From Pelomonas sp047654805 (GTDB lineage Bacteria > Pseudomonadota > Gammaproteobacteria > Burkholderiales > Burkholderiaceae_C), in the NCBI RefSeq assembly GCF_047654805.1, contig NZ_JASGIV010000001.1:1674001-1738000 (forward strand): a DNA stretch of 64,000 nt, given 5' to 3'. Each line of letters starts with the position of its first letter. Positions within the stretch are counted from its first letter, which is position 1. Shown one piece after another: positions 36,788 to 44,129 of this stretch. The notes under the pieces are model-generated. The model was not told where the DNA came from. It made no database searches and saw nothing but the letters and a program-made list of their open reading frames with translations. Both the position numbers and the translations under genes were made by a program.

Positions 36788-39270
36788 TCGGATCTCCGAA
36801 GGTTGCGAAGTCGTCGATGCTGAACCTCGCGCAGCAGCAAGGGAAGCCACTGGAACGGATCGTTGCCATGCTCGGCGCGGATGGCGTCGAGGAGGGCGAC
36901 GTTGTCGGTGGTGGCGGAAAGGACGGTGACGAAGTCGTCCAGCCCGGCAAGGTCGAGTTCGCAAAGCGCGCTGGCATGACCTTGCTTGACCAGGAAGCGC
37001 CGGCCGCCCTGGGCGCCCAGGCTGCGGACGATGTCGAACTCGGCCTCGCTGAGGCCGAAACCGTCCATGTACTCCTCGCGTACGGCTTCCGGATTGGCCA
37101 GGAAGATCTTGGTCACGCTCTGCTCGACCATGGTGCGGCCGATGGGGTGGCGCAGCACGTCAGAGGGACTCTGGGTGTCGAAGATGCCCAGGCCGTTTTG
37201 CTTGCGGATGGTCTTCTGCTTGTGCTTGGCGAACTCGCTGAAGATCTCGTGGTCCAGGGCCTTCCAGAACTCCGAGATCACGTAGATCAGGCGCTCGCCG
37301 TTGACCAGCTCCTGCATGACCTGAAGCAGGTACATCATGACCGGCGTGCGGACTTCCGGAAGGTCCAGGAACTCGGTCGTGTCGAAGGCGATCGCGGAGG
37401 CAGCCTTGAGGTCCAGCAGCCGGTCGTCGGCCTGGTCGAACACCCAGCCGAGCGGCCCGCCGTCGCACCAGCGGCCGAGCCGCTCGTAGAGGCTGTTCTC
37501 GCCGGCCTTGGGAAGGTTCTGGCGGACGGTGGAGAGGCGCCGCAACGGCGCGGGCATCAGCGCCACTGCCCGGACCGCCTGGGCGATGGCGCGTTCATCC
37601 GCGGGCAGCAGCGGCAGCGCCGGCGTCGCCAGGCAGGTCCTGATCAGCTGCTCCCAGAACTGGATTCGAGCGGGCGTTGCTTCCCATTGGAGCGGATTGC
37701 AGCCGGTAGGCTTGCCGGCTTCCAGGCTGAAATAGCGGCCGCCCAGCGCGCGCATGGCGATCTCGCAGCCTCGGTCCAGGTCGAACAGCACAAGGCGCGG
37801 CGCCGGGTTCCACTTGCGCGTCAGCGTGAGCAAGAACATCTCCAGCGTCGTCTTGCCGACGCCGGTCGAGCCGATGATGAGCGTGTTTCCGGGCAGCTTC
37901 CTGTCCTGCGAGTCCTCGTCGGCCGGGCTGCTGTGCAGGTTCAGGTAGAAGGGCTGGCCAGAGGGTGTGCGCATCAGCGCGAGGGCTTCGCCCCAGGGAT
38001 TGCCGTCGCGCTTGCCACTGGCGAAGTTGTGGGCGCTGGACAGTGCAGCGAAGGCGCGGGACGACAGCTTGGCGTCTCTGGGCCGCCATTGCCAGTTGCC
38101 CGGCAACTGGGCGAACCATGCCGCGTCGGCGACCAGGTCGACAGGGGACATCTGGAGGCTGGAGGATTCGCTGATGGCGCCCATGGCATTGGCGGCCCTG
38201 CGTCCTGCGTCGGCGACGCTGTCGCCGAAGACAACCAGCGAGTAGTGGTACTCGCCCATGCAGAACTGCCCGTCTCCGAGCTCGTTCAGCGCCACGTCCA
38301 TCTCGTCGATCTGGGTGGCGACGACGTCGTCGCTCGCGATCAGCTGGTCGCGCTGGAGCTCCAGCGCGCGCATGGCCTCGCGCCGCGGCAGGATGGAGAA
38401 GCTCTGCGTCTCGATGAACTCGCTGCCCTCGTAGAGCAGGGCGTCGAGCACGCCGGGCTCCACGCCATCGGCGTACTCCTTGATGTCGGCGAGAGCTGCA
38501 TAGCGGAGCTCATCTCCGTGGCGCAGTTCAAGCTTGTCGCCGCCGAAGCTCAGCCGGGTGGTGGGCAGCGTGCGGTACAGCGCACCGGCTGCCATCGGGA
38601 TGGCGCGCCACCGGCCATTGACAAGGAAACCAAGAAACTCGGCCAGCTCGGAGTACCGGCGGCCGCGCGCCTCGCGGATCCCGAGGAGCCTGGGCGTGAA
38701 GCCGCGCATGACGCGCTCGACCAGGGCAGTGCGTTCTTCCATCATGCGCAGCGCATCAGCCTGCGCCTGGGCAAGCGCAGCGCGCGTGCGCTGCCTCGCC
38801 CCCAGGGCGCGGCTCATGCGGGTGGCGTGAGGGCGGTAGAGCAGCGTCAGGTACAGCTCGCTGCTCATCATGGGGAGCTTCCCGAGCCCGTCCTGGTAGG
38901 CGCGCGACAGATCCTGGGCGAACCCGGGCGCGACCGGATCCTGCAGCCGGTCGGTCACGGCGCGGTGCAGACGGTGCGTCCAGACCGCCCATTGCCCGCC
39001 CGCGAGATTGCGCAGCAGGCCGCACAGGGCCTCGTGGCGCTCGGCCACCAGCTGCTCGTCCGCGCACTCGAACGGCACGCCGTCGAGTCGCCACACCCGA
39101 AGGTAGTCCCCGCCCCGCGTGACGACATCGGTCTCGCTGACCAGGGACGAGAACGGCACGAAGGCTCCCACTGGGTTCTCAAGCCGGGCCCGCGCCCACA
39201 GGCGGGGCATGGCGTTGCGGCGGCCCGTCCAGCGCGCGCTGCCGTTGCGGCTCTCAGGCATGCCAAGCAT
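36784..39270 (-). CDS. virB4: T4SS ATPase VirB4
   Basis: An 828-residue CagE/TrbE/VirB4 ATPase that energises pilus assembly. The N-terminal domain runs to about residue 400. Walker A is IIGSTGVGKTTLEM. The Walker B region reads LIYVISEFWKALD, where Ser666 stands in place of the usual Asp before the catalytic Glu667. Downstream KTIRKQNGLGIFDTQSPSDVL is standard. The ATG at 39270 has GGAG six bases upstream and overlaps the end of virB3; the ATG at 39261 is an alternative. Confidence 0.94.
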   Translation of the reverse strand: MLGMPESRNGSARWTGRRNAMPRLWARARLENPVGAFVPFSSLVSETDVVTRGGDYLRVWRLDGVPFECADEQLVAERHEALCGLLRNLAGGQWAVWTHRLHRAVTDRLQDPVAPGFAQDLSRAYQDGLGKLPMMSSELYLTLLYRPHATRMSRALGARQRTRAALAQAQADALRMMEERTALVERVMRGFTPRLLGIREARGRRYSELAEFLGFLVNGRWRAIPMAAGALYRTLPTTRLSFGGDKLELRHGDELRYAALADIKEYADGVEPGVLDALLYEGSEFIETQSFSILPRREAMRALELQRDQLIASDDVVATQIDEMDVALNELGDGQFCMGEYHYSLVVFGDSVADAGRRAANAMGAISESSSLQMSPVDLVADAAWFAQLPGNWQWRPRDAKLSSRAFAALSSAHNFASGKRDGNPWGEALALMRTPSGQPFYLNLHSSPADEDSQDRKLPGNTLIIGSTGVGKTTLEMFLLTLTRKWNPAPRLVLFDLDRGCEIAMRALGGRYFSLEAGKPTGCNPLQWEATPARIQFWEQLIRTCLATPALPLLPADERAIAQAVRAVALMPAPLRRLSTVRQNLPKAGENSLYERLGRWCDGGPLGWVFDQADDRLLDLKAASAIAFDTTEFLDLPEVRTPVMMYLLQVMQELVNGERLIYVISEFWKALDHEIFSEFAKHKQKTIRKQNGLGIFDTQSPSDVLRHPIGRTMVEQSVTKIFLANPEAVREEYMDGFGLSEAEFDIVRSLGAQGGRRFLVKQGHASALCELDLAGLDDFVTVLSATTDNVALLDAIRAEHGNDPFQWLPLLLREVQHRRLRNLRRSE

Positions 39271-39586
39271 CGCGGGCTCCACGATAGAGGGTGGGCGAGT
39301 AGCTGCGCGCGCGCCAGAGCCGGCGGTTGCGGTCATGCAGCCGCAGCTTCAGCGCGACGAACAGCTGGCGCAGGCGCTGGTCGTCCCTGGCCGTCACGAA
39401 GCGCATCCAGATGAGGGTGGGCGCAATGGCCATGGCAACGCCGAGCGAGAGCCACCAGCTCGCCAGGACGCCGCACCACATGACAGCCAGCATGCCGGCG
39501 CCGAACAGCACCACCAGTGGCACGAGCGGGATGCCCAGCTTCATGGCCGGGCGCGTGGCGCCCTTGTAGACGGTTTCGGCTTGCAT
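39254..39586 (-). CDS. virB3: T4SS membrane protein VirB3
   Basis: A 110-residue VirB3 protein with one or two N-terminal membrane helices (LGIPLVPLVVLFGAGMLAVMW and WWLSLGVAMAIAPTLIW, residues 17-60) and a basic C-terminus. VirB3 works with VirB4 in pilus biogenesis. The ATG at 39586 lies 13 bases after virB2, and the 3' end overlaps virB4, giving the usual virB2-B3-B4 order. Confidence 0.92.
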   Translation of the reverse strand: MQAETVYKGATRPAMKLGIPLVPLVVLFGAGMLAVMWCGVLASWWLSLGVAMAIAPTLIWMRFVTARDDQRLRQLFVALKLRLHDRNRRLWRARSYSPTLYRGARDAWHA

Positions 39587-39599
39587 CTGACGCTCCGGC

Positions 39600-39890
39600 T
39601 CAGGACACGATGTAGGCCGCGAAGGCACTTGCGCCACCGATGAGCGTGCCCCCGAACAGGATGTTGGCGACATCGGTGAGGCGGGCTGCCTGGAAGATCA
39701 TCTTGAAGCCGGCCCACATGATGGCCGCCGTGACGACGGCGACCGCGATCGTCACCAGGATCGACACCACGTTGTTCGTCGTCGTGTTGATCTTGTCGAA
39801 ACCCTGCGCCATGGCGGCCTGGCAGAGCATGCCGGCGAGCACCGGGGCGAGTGCCAAAGCGAGGCGCCCGCGTTGAGCACTGTGGTTCAT
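39600..39890 (-). CDS. virB2: Conjugative pilin VirB2
   Basis: A 96-residue prepilin. The signal peptide covers residues 1-28 (cleavage near AMAQG). Mature pilin has two hydrophobic helices (VVSILVTIAVAVVTAAIMWAG and IGGASAFAAYIV) separated by a short basic loop, the VirB2/TrbC pattern. The ATG at 39890 overlaps the virB1 stop. Confidence 0.93.
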   Translation of the reverse strand: MNHSAQRGRLALALAPVLAGMLCQAAMAQGFDKINTTTNNVVSILVTIAVAVVTAAIMWAGFKMIFQAARLTDVANILFGGTLIGGASAFAAYIVS

Positions 39891-40387
39891 GTCTTCTCCT
39901 TGGGGGTGGAAGCTGGTGGTGTGCGTCGGGCGCTGAGTACTACCTTGCGCACGTAGCCGTGCACGAAGCCGGTGGTGAAGTTGCCGCTGTAGTAGCAGGA
40001 CAGCGCCTGGCGCAGCGCGGCCTGGACTGCCTGGGGCGCCGATGGCGCTGCTGCGGCTCGCTCGAAGCAGTCGGCGAGGATGGTCTGGAGTGCGGTGAGA
40101 TTGGTGCAGGGATCGAACGCCGTCTCCAGCGTCAGCCCGAGCCGGGTGAAGTTGCGCACGTTGACCTGGCCCAGCCCCACGCTGAAGTCCCAGCCCTGCG
40201 CGTGCAGCGCCCGGGCCGTGGCAAGTCCTTCGGCCCGCGTGGCAGGCTGGCGCTGCAGGTGACCTCCGACGACGCCGATGGCCCATGGGTTGAAGCCGCT
40301 CTCGACCTGGACCAAGGCGCGCGTCGTGCCGATGTGCACATCGGGGGCGCAGGCCATTGCAAGGGCCAGGAAGCTGGACATGTCCAT
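39887..40387 (-). CDS. virB1: Lytic transglycosylase VirB1
   Basis: A 166-residue lysozyme-fold enzyme that cuts peptidoglycan so the T4SS can assemble. The catalytic Glu lies in LVQVESGFNPWAIGV, followed by the GLGQVNVRNF motif and the CYYSGNF segment. No obvious cleavable signal peptide is seen; the short N-terminus MDMSSFLALAMACAPD may suffice. Followed by virB2 with overlapping stop/start. Confidence 0.92.
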   Translation of the reverse strand: MDMSSFLALAMACAPDVHIGTTRALVQVESGFNPWAIGVVGGHLQRQPATRAEGLATARALHAQGWDFSVGLGQVNVRNFTRLGLTLETAFDPCTNLTALQTILADCFERAAAAPSAPQAVQAALRQALSCYYSGNFTTGFVHGYVRKVVLSARRTPPASTPKEKT

Positions 40388-40396
40388 GGCCCGCGC

Positions 40397-40591
40397 TCAG
40401 TCCGTGCCTGCCGGCGCAGGCTGAACAGCCTGCCCTGCCGCCTGGCCGTTGTCGAAGCACGTGTCCTGGTTGCCGCCAGCGGCCTGGACGATGGCACGGA
40501 GTGGCCGGGGATCGAAGCTGCGCCTCGAGTGACGGATCGACTCGAGCACGTACACAGCGGTACATGCATTCCATTTCTTCAACGTCACCAT
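40397..40591 (-). CDS. Small protein at the head of the T4SS operon
   Basis: A 64-residue protein, basic in the middle (LESIRHSRRSFDPRPLRAIVQAAGGN), with no signal peptide and no family I recognise. GAGG lies six to seven bases before the ATG at 40591, and virB1 starts 9 bases after its stop, so it is probably translated as the first gene of the operon. A regulatory or entry role is possible but unsupported. Confidence 0.55.
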   Translation of the reverse strand: MVTLKKWNACTAVYVLESIRHSRRSFDPRPLRAIVQAAGGNQDTCFDNGQAAGQAVQPAPAGTD

Positions 40592-40685
40592 GATCAACCT
40601 CTTCTGAGGAGCGACTTGCATCGCCGCATCGGGGCTCGTCGAGAGCCATGAGGTCAATTTAGGAAGCAGGGGCGGGTGGTAGGGC

Positions 40686-40709
40686 GCTGGATTCGGTCCG
40701 TTATCCAGC
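40686..40709. promoter_or_regulatory. 24-bp dyad upstream of the T4SS operon, candidate regulator site
   Basis: GCTGGAT and ATCCAGC are perfect 7-bp arms around a 10-base spacer. It lies in the 191-bp gap between the LuxR-type regulator gene and the first T4SS gene. Size and symmetry suit a lux-type box or another dimer operator, but the sequence is not a recognised lux box. Confidence 0.45.
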
Positions 40710-40782
40710 ACACCGCGAGTTCGGTGATGAGCGCGAGGCGGTCCTGTGCGCTCGCCGCATTCCAGATGAGTTGACTGAGGAG

Positions 40783-41562
40783 TCAGAGCAGTCCGTAGAG
40801 CCGGGCCACGCGGGCGGCACTGCGCCGGTCTGGGGCATCGAGCTTGGCACTCACGCGCTGGAACCTGCAGTCCACGGTCGTGGGCTCGATGTTCAACACC
40901 GTACCGATTCTCTTGCTGGTATGGCCTGCTTCCTCGTGTCGCAGCAAGACAAGATCATCGGGTGTGATGCCAGACCGCGCCAGAAGCTCTTGACGGATCG
41001 TTCGATGAAGCCACCTGTTGAGTTCCATGGCAAGCGCGCGAGCGACGACTCGCGTGGCGACGACACCGGCGTCATCGAAGAAGCGGAGGTTGTGAGAGCC
41101 CATGGTCATGACGGCAACGCGCGACATGCCTGCGGCACTCGGAGCCGGAACTATCAGTGATGAAGCGAATCCGAGCCTTGAAGAGACGTTCACGAAGGCC
41201 TCCTCCTCGGGACGGACATCCAGTTCAGTTCCCCGAACCGGCTCGGTGTTGTGGAGAGCGTGGCGCAGCCAGGGATCGTGCGCGTACCAGCCGCCTTTGG
41301 TGTACTCGGTGGCCCACTGGGCGTCGCAAGCTAGAAGTGACCGATACGAAGTGCGAGTCGCGTCATCTCGAATCACACTGAGGAACACCCCTGCATCTGC
41401 GCCCATGAGATGCAGCGTTTTGCGGAACTGCTCGACAGCCTCTTCGGCATCTTGCGCATCGCCCAACCTGGGCAGCGCTTCCAGGATCTTCGAGCTGTAG
41501 CCCGGCTCCCGTGTCAGCTCGGAAATGCTGAAGAGGTCAGCACTGGTTGTCGAGCACTTCAT
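40783..41562 (-). CDS. LuxR-family regulator with autoinducer-binding domain
   Basis: A 259-residue protein. Residues 40-180 form an autoinducer-binding domain that keeps Trp83, Tyr87, Asp96, Pro97 and Gly131, five of the six residues conserved in LuxR/TraR; the second conserved Trp is missing. The C-terminal domain (about 198-259) is a LuxR helix-turn-helix. No luxI gene is in the window, so it is an apparent solo. It lies directly upstream of the T4SS operon on the same strand, a position like that of TraR. Its start overlaps the preceding gene by 26 bases. Confidence 0.88.
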   Translation of the reverse strand: MKCSTTSADLFSISELTREPGYSSKILEALPRLGDAQDAEEAVEQFRKTLHLMGADAGVFLSVIRDDATRTSYRSLLACDAQWATEYTKGGWYAHDPWLRHALHNTEPVRGTELDVRPEEEAFVNVSSRLGFASSLIVPAPSAAGMSRVAVMTMGSHNLRFFDDAGVVATRVVARALAMELNRWLHRTIRQELLARSGITPDDLVLLRHEEAGHTSKRIGTVLNIEPTTVDCRFQRVSAKLDAPDRRSAARVARLYGLL

Positions 41563-41986
41563 GGCCCAGGCGGCAGAGCAGCGCGTACAGCCTCGGGTCG
41601 TCGAACCTGACCGGTTCGGACTCGCACCAGCGGTCGAAGTCCGAAGCGTCGTAGAACGACATGGTCTGTGCGAACCTTGGCCCCATAGCAGGCCAATGTC
41701 TTCGTTCTATCAGCAGGCCTCTCGCGGTTCGTATGACAGCGAATGCCAGTGTTCCATCAGCGGAAGAAAGTACACAGGACTTGCTGCTCTCTTCGCCGCT
41801 TGCCAAGCCGGCATGCCAGGCCGCCATGGAATGGCGAAGCCGCTGCATCTGCAGTGCGCTGCGCTTGGCCCCAAGTGGCCTGGCTGGCTTGTCCAACGGG
41901 TCAAGCTGCTTGTTGGGTACCGATGGCTGTGTGTCGTGCGGCTGGATTTCGTCGCTGGCATTGCCATTCGGGCTTCTTGACTTCAT
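41537..41986 (-). CDS. Hypothetical protein coupled to the LuxR gene
   Basis: A 149-residue soluble protein. The N-terminal 40 residues look disordered; the rest has MQRLRHSMAAWHAGLAS and a C-terminal segment YDASDFDRWCESEPVRFDDPRLYALL. It is not a LuxI synthase: the conserved Arg, Phe and Trp pattern of that family is absent. Its last 26 bases overlap the LuxR-type gene, so translation is likely coupled and the two may work together. Confidence 0.55.
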   Translation of the reverse strand: MKSRSPNGNASDEIQPHDTQPSVPNKQLDPLDKPARPLGAKRSALQMQRLRHSMAAWHAGLASGEESSKSCVLSSADGTLAFAVIRTARGLLIERRHWPAMGPRFAQTMSFYDASDFDRWCESEPVRFDDPRLYALLCRLGHEVLDNQC

Positions 41987-42707
41987 CCCTTACTCCCGCG
42001 GGCTGTTGAGTCCCGATGGGCTTGCCCGGAGCACACGGCGGTCCCGTGTAAGCTGCAAACCCGAACGCATTGCAGACCGTTGCCTTTGGCCTGTCTACAG
42101 GCGCGCTTGCGTCCTGTTACGGATCTTCTGTAGCGTCTGCCGCACAAGGTCATGGCTCTTGGCGTTCGGGTCGCCGAACAAAGGCGACGATGCTCAACCA
42201 AGTTTCACGAGAGGACGCAACTCGTTAGGGTGTTCGGCGAAGGAGATTTCGGCCGTCTCGTCCGTCCACGGCTCTCCCCGAACGGCCGAACAAATGCACT
42301 TTTACGATTTGTTTCGGTCTGGAAGCTAACTTGGCAACGCGTGCATTCAAAGAGATCGCGCATGGCGCCTGAGGCCCAAGGAGCGAGTTCTGTTCGTCTT
42401 GGTCGCTCGAGAGCTGAAGCCTTGGCAGCCAATTGACCTGGTCGGTGACATCTGCCAGCCGCCATTGATGAGGTGGCTTGACCCGAGGTCCTTTGCTGGC
42501 TGGCCCGTCAGTTTCCCGCAGCGGCGGTTAGGCCCATCCCGGGGCGGCCGTCGCTGTGCCGGGCACTGGTTTTCGAGTGCGCTGCTCGTTGACCACCGAC
42601 ACCGCTTCACGACATGGCGACCGGCCCGATGCGCGGCGCTTTTGATGCTGATCTGGGCAGTGCTCAAGTTCCAGCCAACCAGCGAGTAGACCGCTTCGGA
42701 TGCCACG
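41987..42707. other. Non-coding stretch between the T4SS regulator genes and alpA
   Basis: Several short open frames exist on both strands, but none shows codon use, start signals or motifs I can support. The only structure noted is a 9-bp inverted repeat, TTCGGCCGT at 42248-42256 and ACGGCCGAA at 42282-42290. An origin of transfer or a decayed gene could lie here, but I cannot show either. Confidence 0.4.
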
Positions 42708-42938
42708 TCAATGGGATGCCCTCGATCTTGCAGCGAGCCAGGCATCAATGTCTGCCCTGTGCCAGCCGATGGCCCGTGGCGCCAATCGCACTGAGCTAGG
42801 AAAGAGCCCATGGGCCATCAGGCGGTAGATCGTGGTGCGACCGAGCCCTGTACGCCGACAGACCGTCGGGAGTCTCAAGGTGTCGGCGGGGTTTGCTTCG
42901 AACTGGTTGGTGTCCGACGCGATCGAAGGCGCATGCAT
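42708..42938 (-). CDS. AlpA-family helix-turn-helix regulator
   Basis: A 76-residue protein. The core, LRLPTVCRRTGLGRTTIYRLMAHGLFP...IGWHRADIDAWLAAR (residues about 20-70), is the AlpA/MerR-like winged helix found in phage and ICE regulators and excisionases. Such proteins activate integrase or excision genes. No integrase is visible nearby, so its target may be lost or lie outside the window. The ATG at 42938 is preferred. Confidence 0.82.
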   Translation of the reverse strand: MHAPSIASDTNQFEANPADTLRLPTVCRRTGLGRTTIYRLMAHGLFPSSVRLAPRAIGWHRADIDAWLAARSRASH

Positions 42939-43350
42939 GGGGCGGCTCCCGGCTACAGGTCCAATGAATCTAAGCCGGCTGCGCGCATGTTGGCTTGCTT
43001 GATTCACGTGCGAATCCAGCAACGTGTGCAGTTCAGCGATGTTGCGCGCCGAGCTTGGTCGTGAGCGCTGAGTGGGTCTTCGCAGTGAAAGCGCGGTCGT
43101 TGCTCATGGGGAGACGCATGGCAAGGCGTACCCGGCATAGGCATCGCGCGCGGAGCCGCTCGATCACCGCCAGCGACCGGCCGAGCGGTGGGGCGGCCGC
43201 TACCAGGCGCAGCGGGTCACTCTCCCGCGGGCATGACAGTTGACGACCTGTCGGTACGCAAGCATCACGGCAATCAGCGCCTGAAGCTCGAGCGGGTGGT
43301 GCTGCGCGTGCCCCGAATCGTCAATGAAATCTGGAAAGGATCCAGCCAGT
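42939..43350. other. Intergenic stretch with no recognised gene
   Basis: About 410 bases between alpA and the first XRE gene. Short frames are present on both strands, but I find no motif, strong ribosome site or repeat that supports a feature. Confidence 0.4.
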
Positions 43351-43593
43351 CTATTCGGTGGTCGAATCGGCTGCGGCGGCGGACTCAACTAGCGCAACCA
43401 GGTAAGAGGCGCTGCATTGAAGGGGGCGGGCGAGCTTCACCAACGTCGTCAACGTCGGCTGACGTTCACCTCGCTCAAGCATGCTGATGAAGTTCCTCTC
43501 GAGCTCTGCCTCGAATCCAAGCTGCTCTTGCGTCAGCCGAGCCTTCTTGCGCAGGTCGCGCAATGCTCGCCCAAAAATGATCGCAAGGTCCAA
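43351..43593 (-). CDS. XRE-family small regulator, copy 1
   Basis: An 80-residue Cro/CI-type protein, almost entirely one helix-turn-helix domain (FGRALRDLRKKARLTQEQLGFEAELERNFISMLERGERQPTLTTLVKLARPL spread over residues 7-60). Size and arrangement resemble restriction-modification controller (C) proteins, though no restriction genes are nearby. The start is taken as TTG at 43593 by alignment with copy 2; a TTG at 43605 lies inside the operator. GGAG at the operator edge is the ribosome site, so bound protein would also block translation of its own message. Confidence 0.85.
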   Translation of the reverse strand: MDLAIIFGRALRDLRKKARLTQEQLGFEAELERNFISMLERGERQPTLTTLVKLARPLQCSASYLVALVESAAAADSTTE

Positions 43594-43601
43594 TATATTC
43601 T

Positions 43602-43615
43602 CCAACTATCGTTGG
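43602..43615. promoter_or_regulatory. XRE operator, copy 1 proximal
   Basis: CCAACTATCGTTGG, a dyad with 5-bp arms and a 4-base centre, lies 8 bases before the copy 1 start codon and overlaps its ribosome site. The same site occurs again 47 bp upstream and twice before copy 2. Confidence 0.75.
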
Positions 43616-43648
43616 AGAAATTTGGCCTCGCGTCAAAAATTCTGTCCG

Positions 43649-43662
43649 CCAACTATCGTTGG
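43649..43662. promoter_or_regulatory. XRE operator, copy 1 distal
   Basis: Second CCAACTATCGTTGG, exactly 47 bp from the proximal copy. The spacer is A/T-rich and should hold the promoter. Confidence 0.75.
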
Positions 43663-43689
43663 AATTTCATTGGCGACGTACACCGCCTC

Positions 43690-43950
43690 TCAATGTTCGG
43701 TCTCGGAAGCGCGGGGCAGGGAGCCCGGTTCAATGGCCGCTTCCACAAGTGCGACAAGGTGAGACGCTTTGCACTTCAGCGGACGGGACAGCATTACAAG
43801 CGTTGTTAAGGTGGGCTGGCGTTTACCTCGTTCGAGCATGCTGATGTAGTTTCGTTCCACCTCGGCCTCAAATCCGAGTTGCTCTTGCGTCAGTCCGGCC
43901 TGCTTGCGCAGCCTGCGCAAGACACGTCCGAAGGTGTACGCCAAGTCCAT
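43690..43950 (-). CDS. XRE-family small regulator, copy 2
   Basis: An 86-residue paralogue of copy 1 with the same one-domain layout (TFGRVLRRLRKQAGLTQEQLG, ERNYISMLERGKRQPTLTTLV). The recognition helix EVERNYISML differs from copy 1 (ELERNFISML) by conservative changes, so both probably read the same operator. The ATG at 43950 follows a run of eight A residues and a GGA ribosome site at the operator edge. Copy 1 and its control region probably arose from this unit by tandem duplication, or the reverse. Confidence 0.88.
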   Translation of the reverse strand: MDLAYTFGRVLRRLRKQAGLTQEQLGFEAEVERNYISMLERGKRQPTLTTLVMLSRPLKCKASHLVALVEAAIEPGSLPRASETEH

Positions 43951-43957
43951 TTTTTTT

Positions 43958-43971
43958 CCAACTATCGTTGG
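43958..43971. promoter_or_regulatory. XRE operator, copy 2 proximal
   Basis: CCAACTATCGTTGG, 7 bases before the copy 2 start codon, identical to the copy 1 sites. Confidence 0.75.
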
Positions 43972-44004
43972 AGAAATTTGGCCGTGCGACTATCATTCTG
44001 TCTG

Positions 44005-44018
44005 CCAACTATGGTTGG
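44005..44018. promoter_or_regulatory. XRE operator, copy 2 distal
   Basis: CCAACTATGGTTGG, one base different from the other three sites and again 47 bp from its partner. It also lies 111 bp before the start of the divergent transposase-like gene, which it might control. Confidence 0.7.
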
Positions 44019-44129
44019 AATATTTGATGCCGGCCGAGCTGGCTGGGATCACATCCTGTGGTGCGCTTCCTCGGGAATGGTCTCTGCGTAGATCGCAAAA
44101 CATTCAACGCGAAAAGTGCGAGGTGCTCA

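Noticed and set aside
41537..41986. Possible LuxI synthase partner for the LuxR-type regulator
   Set aside because: The conserved N-terminal Arg/Phe/Trp pattern and acidic residues of LuxI are absent.
42347..42811. Open frame overlapping the alpA region
   Set aside because: No motif, and it overlaps the well-supported AlpA-like gene in another frame.
43602..44018. CRISPR-like short repeats
   Set aside because: Only four 14-bp dyads, paired before two regulator genes with similar spacers inside each pair; they are operators, not an array.
44005..44018. Assigning this dyad as promoter of the transposase-like gene
   Set aside because: It is 111 bp upstream and clearly paired with the XRE gene; control of the divergent gene is possible but not shown.
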